From: Pyrus communis
Taxonomy: Eukaryota > Streptophyta > Magnoliopsida > Rosales > Rosaceae
DNA length: 64,000 nt
NCBI RefSeq assembly: GCF_963583255.1
Contig: NC_084803.1
Span: 20,230,428-20,294,427 of the forward strand
Direction of reading: 5' to 3'
Shown here: positions 57,370-64,000 of the stretch, piece by piece
Numbering within the stretch: the stretch's first letter is position 1
How the letters are laid out: every line of letters starts with the position of its first letter
Translations under genes and position numbers: made by a program
The notes under the pieces: model-generated
What the model was told of the DNA's origin: nothing
What the model saw: only the letters and a program-made list of their open reading frames with translations
Databases searched by the model: none

Positions 57370-59483
57370 GTCCCACTTTTATTGTATCTTTTTAACGTCG
57401 AACATTTTCGGACATTTGGTGATCGTCTTTTACGATTACTAATTTGTGAACCATCGGACCCACATGGGATTTTTGTCCCCTATCCCCTACCCAATCCGGA
57501 TTCCCTTTTTGGATTTCCTCATAACTCTCATTCTTTCTTGGCTGCCACGTGGCAACTCCTCTCCCTCTTTTCTTTCTCTCATTCTCTTTTCCTTTCCCCC
57601 CCCCAGTACACTCTTTTTCAGCTTACACTCTCTCTCCCTCTCGTAGATCTCTCTCTCAACTCTCTCTTTCCCCAAGGAAGCACCCACTGACACCATGCCG
57701 ACGACGACACCGCCCACCATCACCCTTACTCCGTGTTTTCTCTCCTTTTCTTCGTGAAGCGCAGAGCACACCCATCGGAACCTAGCACACCTAACCCTCT
57801 CTGCGAGTCCGATGGCTTCAAGCCTATTTTTCGACCACTTCCTGGCCACGTCGAGGGACCACGAAGGAACGAATTTATTCCTCTCATCTCTATCTTCATT
57901 GTGGTAGGTAGATAGTAAGGTAGGGTTGTGAATCGGCGTTGACCGGAGCTCGGGAGGCTCTGGCCTTCTTCCTTGATGAAACCGAGTCAACTTGACCCAA
58001 ACCCGGAAACCCAGGTCCTTTAGCCCAAAGCTTTAGGCCGGGCTTTCAAACGTAAAACCCCATTTTAACAGAGGCCCTTGGGCTGTGCCCTAGGGCCCCA
58101 GGCCCAAGCCCAAAGCCAGTATGACTTTTTCGGCACCGTCGATGACTTTTTCGGCCAACTTTCTGACGACCCATCTTAGAACGTAGAGGCGTAGGTCCAC
58201 CAGGGCAACAACCTTACGGCGGCGTGTGGGGGTACTCGAGGTTCCCTCTTATGTTTTTTGACGTCCTGATTCTGTTTATGACGTCTATTTTTCGAAATTC
58301 AATCGTTATGGTAAAGTTTTATTAATTTGACCCTTTATATGCTTAGGTGCATTTATTAGCGGTGATTCCATCCTTCCTATTTCACACGGCTCTTCGACGA
58401 CAGAGTATATATGAGTGGACCCCTTTTAAAATGCGTGATTTTACTATTAGAAATGCATACATGAAAAACATGATTTAATGGTTGCGTTTTATGAAACGTT
58501 TATGAGTAAATTGGATTTACACTTTATGAGATATCATGTTTTACTGAGAATATTTTGGAATACCATACTTTATCGATTTTCATGTTCTTTGTAGTATATA
58601 TGATGGATGACTATATACTACGAAGTTGTTTTGAGATATGATGTTTGAGCTACTGAGCTCCGATGAGATATATATATATATATTATGTTTGGAAATATTA
58701 TGTTCAATGATTTCTGTGCTTATCTAGCGGTCACTGTTCTCTCTACGGGCAATGCTACTTATATTGGCTTCGGCTGGGTGTAGGTTTATGGCTTTGACCA
58801 GGAGATACTTATATTGGTTTTGACCGGGCGTAGGTTGGTGGCTTCGACCGGGAGATACTTATATTGGCTTCGGTCGTGCATAGGTTGGTGGCTTCAGTTG
58901 TAAGATATTGACATACAATACCACTATTAAGAACATTATATGATATATATTTTATGAAAGGTTTTATAGCATGCTAGGGTTTTTGAAAAACCTATTACTT
59001 ATTATGCTATATGAGTTTCCATAAACTGTGGGCGTTAATACGTTGTTGAATAACTATGTTAGTACTACTTATATATCAACTTGGTCCACTCATGTTTGTT
59101 TTGTGCCCCTTTAGGACATAGGAACGAGGCATATGATCTGAGCTACGAGGTATTCCCCTACCAGTTATATCATGTCATCCTCTCTGCCTTTGACATCACT
59201 AGTAATAACACTTTATGTTACACCTTCCGCTTGTTTTCTGAATTAGATGTATGCTCTGAGCATGTCATGCATTATCACTATCATTTTTATTGACGGCTGA
59301 ATATTATTATATTATTTTGGGTAAGGTTTGTATATGAAAATTTTGTTGTGTAGTTAGTGATTTATATGCATATTTCACATGTTCTCGGCATATGCATTCA
59401 TAAAATGGCTTGAGTCACCCTCGGGTGTCAACCAGTACGTGGCCATCATGCTGTCCCCCGAACATCGGGATTGGGGCGTGTCA
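57370..59483 (+). repeat. 5' LTR of a Ty3/gypsy chromovirus-type retrotransposon (left edge approximate)
   Basis: The right edge is clear: GGGATTGGGGCGTGTCA ends at 59483, followed by a primer-binding site. The left edge is a guess at the TGTCCCACTTTTATTG near 57370, because the second LTR is outside the window. The region has LTR-like layout, with a CT-rich leader zone (57550-57680) and a 50-bp tandem repeat (58750-58900). Confidence 0.6.
58750..58900 (+). repeat. 50-bp tandem repeat inside the gypsy LTR, three units
   Basis: ATACTTATATTGGYTTYGRC followed by GGGYGTAGGTTGGTGGCTTC recurs with a period of 50 bp (anchors GGAGATACTT at 58801 and 58851, a partial one before 58760). Confidence 0.85.
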
Positions 59484-59486
59484 GAT

Positions 59487-59500
59487 TAGTATCAGAGTTT
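59487..59500 (+). other. Primer-binding site (initiator tRNA-Met type)
   Basis: TTAGTATCAGAGTT lies three bases after the LTR end and resembles the TGGTATCAGAGC site complementary to initiator tRNA-Met used by many plant gypsy chromoviruses. Two transitions separate it from the consensus. Confidence 0.7.
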
Positions 59501-59596
59501 ACTTAGGACTTCATTCTTCCATTTGGTAATCATAAGCTTTCTTGTGGCCATAATCTTTTGTTCTTCTAAATTTTGTTTTGCCTCTTATCAGAATTA

Positions 59597-60826
59597 TGGA
59601 TCCTACTGGTGGGAATATGCCTCGGCGACCTCGTTTTGGTCTAATGGGAGGAATTCAGTAGTTGACCTCCGTACTACAAAATGCTTTTCCTGGTAGTAAT
59701 AGGCCGAGTTGTACTTATATGGAGATTGCTCGTAGCCACGACATTACGAAGCTTAATGTAGTTGGAGCCTGTGAAGTGGCTGAGGATTGGCTAGAAAAGA
59801 TGAAGGACACTTTAGAGAGTATGAGATGCCCAGGGTCTGAATTGGCGAATACCGCTGGTTACTTCTTTCAAGGGAACGCAAGATATTAGTGGAAGTTGGT
59901 GATGAGCTATCGCCCATGTAATTCTTTGATGACTTGGGCTACATTTAGGAAACTTTTCAAAGCACACTTTTTTAGCCCGGTTATCAGATGAGGATGAAAC
60001 AGGGGTTCTTAGAGTTTCACTAGGGCAATTTGAGTATTACAAAGTTTAATATTACTTTTCAGTGTTTGTCGAGACACTATGAGGGAACTTATGGGAACCC
60101 TCGAGAGATGATGATTCAGCTGCAAAACAGACTTAACCAGAATCAACCTCAGAACCATAATCAACCTCGAAATCAGAATCAGTGGGATCGTGGATTCTGA
60201 TCCTGAAGCATGAGGGATGCTTCTACTTATTTTAATTCCTTCGGCCCTAGACACTCTCAGTCGTTCAAATGATATGGTCAGGGTTCAGGATCATCCAGTG
60301 AGGGCTCAGGTAGTGAGTTGGTTAGGCAATCTTTCACCCACTTCAGTCCAGCAATCGCGGCTTGTGCGCATTGTGGTTTGCGCCATCAGGGGAATTGCAC
60401 TATGGTTACAACCAAGTGTCACATGTGTGGTGGCATTGGGCAATATGTCCGTGATTGTCCTTCGGCGCCACCATCAAAGAGTTATGCTTCTGGTTCAGGT
60501 TACGGTAGGGGTAATAACTCGAGGACTTCGAATTACGGTGGGGGAAATTATTCGACTACTCAGAGTTATGGTGGGAGTAGCAATTTGAGTACTCAGGTTT
60601 CTACTCGAAGACAACCGCAGTCTTTTCGTGCAGCTTTAGGCAGTTATGCTCAGACAAACCGAGTAGGCCACAACAGCCAGGGCTCTAGGACTTGTGGGGG
60701 TCGTAATAGTGGTTCGAAACTTCAGGCTCATGGGCATATCAACGCCATGACTCAGCAAGAAGCGGAGCAGAACCCTATAGTTATTATTGGTACGTTACTT
60801 GTTTGTGCTAATTGGCTCATGTTCTG
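59597..60826 (+). pseudogene. gag of the gypsy element, broken
   Basis: It starts at the ATG at 59597 (MDPTGGNMPRRPRFG) and hits a stop at 59659 and another at 59887, with further shifts up to about 60250. Recognisable parts are the capsid region (AEDWLEKMKDTLESMRCPG) and the nucleocapsid region near 60361-60460, which reads CAHCGLRHQGNC followed by CHMCGGIGQYVRDC. In the last motif the zinc-binding His of CX2CX4HX4C is replaced by Gln. A Gly/Ser/Tyr-rich linker follows. It is non-functional. Confidence 0.82.
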
Positions 60827-63800
60827 ATTGATTCAGGTGCTACTTATTTTTTCATATATCCACAATTTGCACGAGTTGTTAACCCGCAACCTACATCGCT
60901 CGGTTTTGATATGTTCATACAATTGCCATCGGGAGATCTATTCTGTGCATAATGGGAGTTTAAGGATTGCCTAGTTATTGTTGAAGAGGAACTTATGGAG
61001 GCCAATTTGATTCTCTTCAACCTTGTGGAGTTCGATGTCATTTTGGGAATGGATTGGCTATCTAGGTACAATGCTTATGTCGGATGTAGAAAGAAACTTG
61101 TGACATTTGATCGGCCTAGACGATCAGCGATCACGTTTCAGGGTGAGCAATGGATCCTTCAAAATAGTATTATTTCTGCCATCCAGAAAACTAAGTTATT
61201 ACAGAAGGGTTGTGTGGGATTCTTAGCTCACATGGTCACATAGGGTGAACCTTCTTTATGTGCTGGAGATATGCCAGTGGTGAATGAATTCACCAATGTA
61301 TTTCTGGAGGATTTGCCAAGGTTACCACCTGCGAGGGAAATCGAATTCACCATTGATTTACTTCCAGGTACTGACCCGATTTCCTTGGCACCATATCGAA
61401 TGACACCGACTTAGTTGAGGGAATTGAAGATTTAACTTCAGGAGCTCGTGGACAAAGGCTATATCCAACCTAGCATGTCTCCCTAAGGCACTCCTGTATT
61501 ATTTGTAAAAAAGAATGATAGGTCGATGAGACTTTGCATTAATTATAGGCAACTGAATCGGGTAACAGTGAAGAACCGTTATCTCCTGCCTCAGATTGAT
61601 GATCTATTTGACTAGCTGAAGGGTCCCCAGGTGTTCTCTAAGATCAATCTTCATTCGGGTTACCACTAGCTGCTGATCCGAAACGAAGATGTATCGAAGA
61701 CTGATTTCCGTACTAGGTATGGACACTATGAGTTCTGTGTCATGCCTTTTGGGGTTAACCAATGCATCCGCAACTTTCATGGATTTGATGAATAGAGTTT
61801 TCATACCGTATCTTGATCAGTTTGTGATTCTGTTCGTTGATGAAATCATGATCTACTCCAAGAGTAATGCTAAGCAAATGAAACATTTTAAGTTGGTGTT
61901 GGAGAGGTTAAGGAAACATCAGCTGTATGTGAAGTTCAGTAAGTGTCAGTTTTGGCTAAACCAAATCAGTTTCCTTGGGCATGTGGTTTCCGCTGAGGGA
62001 ATTAGTATGTACCCTCAGAAGATTTCGGTAGTGTTTACGTGGGAGCAACCGAGGAATGTTACTAAAGTGAAGAGCTTTCTCGGGCTGGCTGGCTATTACC
62101 GACGTTTTATGTAGGACTTCTCAGTGATTGCCCTGCTTCTTACTAAATTGACCTTTAAGGGGGTCAAATTCAACTGGGATAAGAATTGTGAATGGAGTTT
62201 TCAGGAGCTTAAACACCGTTTTACTTATGCTCCCGTTCTTTCTCTTTCGAACGGTGACAGTGAGTTTGAGATCTATAGTGATGCATCCTTGTTGGGATTG
62301 GGTTCTGTTCTGATGCAGCATGGGAAAATCATCGTCTATACTTCCAAGCAGCTCAAAATTCATGAGATAAACTACCCTACTTATGATTTGGAGCTCAGAG
62401 CAGTGGTCTTTGCTCTAAAAATCTAGCGACATTACTTGTACGGCGAGAAGTGCCGCATCTTTACTGATCACAAGAGTCTAAAATATGTCTTCACCCAGAA
62501 GAAGTTGAATGTGAGGCAGAGAAGGTGGATGAAACTCATTAGTAATTACGATTGAACTATTGAGTATCATTATGGTCACGCCAACGTCGTAGCGGACGCA
62601 CTTAGCCAGAAATCCTATGGACAACTTGCCTCTTTTCGAGCTATCCATGTTTCGCTACTGTTTTCTCTTCGAGAGACTGGCATTGTTGTGACACTAGATT
62701 CACAGGGAGTATTGTTGGCACACTTCCATATTAGGCATGTTTCGGTGGATTTGGTTCGGAAAGCTTAGGAGCTCAACTAACAGTGTGCAGACCTGAAGGA
62801 ATAGGCGGAATGGTTCTAGGCAATATTTGAAAATCCGGAGAGATGAAGCCTTGGTGATGGGAAATAGGCTGTTTGTGCCTAAGGACAATGAAGTGGTGAA
62901 GAAGGAAATTCTTGATGAAGCTCACATCTAGGCGTATGCCATGCATCCGGGGAGTACCAAATTGTATCACACTATCTGTCTATTCTACTACTGGTATAAA
63001 ATGAAAATGGATGTGGCGGATTATGTGAAAAAATTATTATTTGCCAACAGGTGAAGGTGGACAGACAGAGACTTGAAGAGCTAATGCAGAATCTCTCTAT
63101 ACCAGCGTGGAAGTAGGAAGACATCACCATGGATTTCGGGTATGGTTTGTCGAGCACACAGTCGGGGTTTGATAGCATTTGGGTGATTGTGGATCGACAC
63201 ACCAAGATTGTTTATTTCTTGCTTGTTCGACAGACTTACACACTGGAGAAGTTGGCACAGTTGTTCATCGATAATATTGTTAAACTTCATGGCGTACCCG
63301 TCACCATTGTTTCGGACAGAGATCCAAGATTCACCTCCAAATTTTAGAGAGCATTCAATGATGCCATGAATACTTAGTTGTTGTACAACATTGCCTATCA
63401 TCCACAAATTGATGGTCAATCTGAGAGGACGATTTAGACTTTGGAGGACATGTTGAGAGTGTCTGTTCTCTAGTGGAAGGGTAGTTGGGATAACTATTTT
63501 CCATTGATCAAGTTTTCCTACAACAATAGCTACCACTCTAGTATTGGCATGGCACCATTTGAGGCACTGTATAGGAAGGCATGTCAGACATCATTGTGTT
63601 GGACTGAGGTTGGTGAGCGGGTGTTAGTGGGGCCAGAAATTGTCGACATAACTAATACTAACATCCGGTTGATAAAGAAGAACCTGAATGCGGCACAAGA
63701 TCAACAGAAGAACATTGTGGACCGACATTCCAGGAATCGTGAGTATAAGATTGGTGATTTTGTCTTTCCAAAGTTGTCGCCTTGGAAGGGTGTGGTTTGT

Positions 63801-64000
63801 TTTAGTAAGCGAGAAAAGTTAAGTCCTCGATAAGTTGGCCCTTACCGAATCACAGAGAGAATTAGTACGGTCGCTTATAGATTGGAGCTACCACCAGAGT
63901 TATCGCAGATTCACGACGTATTTCATGTTTCCATGCTTCGGAAGTATGTACGAGATCCTTCTCACATTATTCAGCTGAAACCGTTACAAGGGAGTCAGGA
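60790..64000 (+). pseudogene. pol (protease-RT-RNase H-integrase) of the gypsy element, broken and cut by window end
   Basis: Domains appear in Ty3/gypsy order. The aspartic protease keeps LIDSGATYFF (about 60827). The RT runs about 61260-62115 and has [17 protein letters not shown]; its catalytic block at about 61836 reads FVDEIMIYS with Glu in place of the second Asp. RNase H (about 62220-62620) has [13 protein letters not shown] and [11 protein letters not shown]. The integrase (about 62900 to the end) has a core with WVIVDRHTKIVYF, VSDRDPRF, YNIAYHPQIDGQSE and the GPY/F module near 63836. RT-before-integrase with this C-terminus suggests the Tekay/Del chromovirus group; any chromodomain lies beyond the window. 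At least 14 in-frame stops and a one-base insertion in the G-run at 61751-61754 inactivate it. Confidence 0.88.

Noticed and set aside
57487..57990. 167-codon minus-strand frame
   Set aside because: It is Arg/Glu-rich, antisense to a CT-rich LTR leader, and has no recognisable domain.

Overview
This is a eukaryotic plant nuclear window. It is AT-rich, its genes are widely spaced and intron-bearing, it has plant-specific gene families (SRFR1, clade D PP2C, SBT1 subtilase, LEA_6, DUF1645), and it is densely packed with plant transposons. The protein sequences and the repeats (short AACGAAAA-type repeats, GGCCATCTCCAACCG-type Harbinger ends) resemble Rosaceae, most likely an apple or pear relative. 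That placement is from memory, not from a search.

Layout: 1-5645 is a non-autonomous Athila-like LTR retrotransposon whose 3' LTR contains a nested hAT element. 6370-8109 is an intronless ARM/TPR gene, followed by a degraded ~118-bp tandem array. About 10.09-11.01 kb is a LINE remnant. 12432-22521 (minus) is a complete 23-exon SRFR1 immune-regulator gene encoding 1046 aa. 23-25.7 kb holds SINEs and MITEs. 25997-28475 (minus) is a 4-exon PP2C phosphatase. 29-34 kb is LTR, MITE and SINE debris. 34105-35672 is a PIF/Harbinger element that keeps only its Myb-like ORF. 37552-38748 (minus) is a DUF1645 gene. 40.5-41.0 kb is a hAT MITE. 41925-42200 (minus) is a LEA_6 gene with a double ABRE. 42.9-45.7 kb is a 5'-truncated LINE. 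47008-49323 (minus) is an intact SBT1.7-like subtilase. 51.3-52.1 kb joins a plastid insertion (trnI-CAU plus rpl23) directly to a decayed subtilase fragment. 54839-56665 is a non-autonomous CACTA element. From about 57.4 kb to the window end is a degenerate Ty3/gypsy chromovirus-type retrotransposon.

The six functional genes look like independent single-copy loci rather than a pathway cluster. Two touch biotic stress or growth control (SRFR1, PP2C.D) and one is probably ABA/desiccation-responsive (LEA_6). No prokaryote-style system, CRISPR array, rRNA or functional tRNA was seen. The unusual content is structural: target-site-defined nested transposons, a plastid/subtilase chimera, 5-methylcytosine-type decay of a retrotransposon, and alternative-splicing potential in SRFR1.
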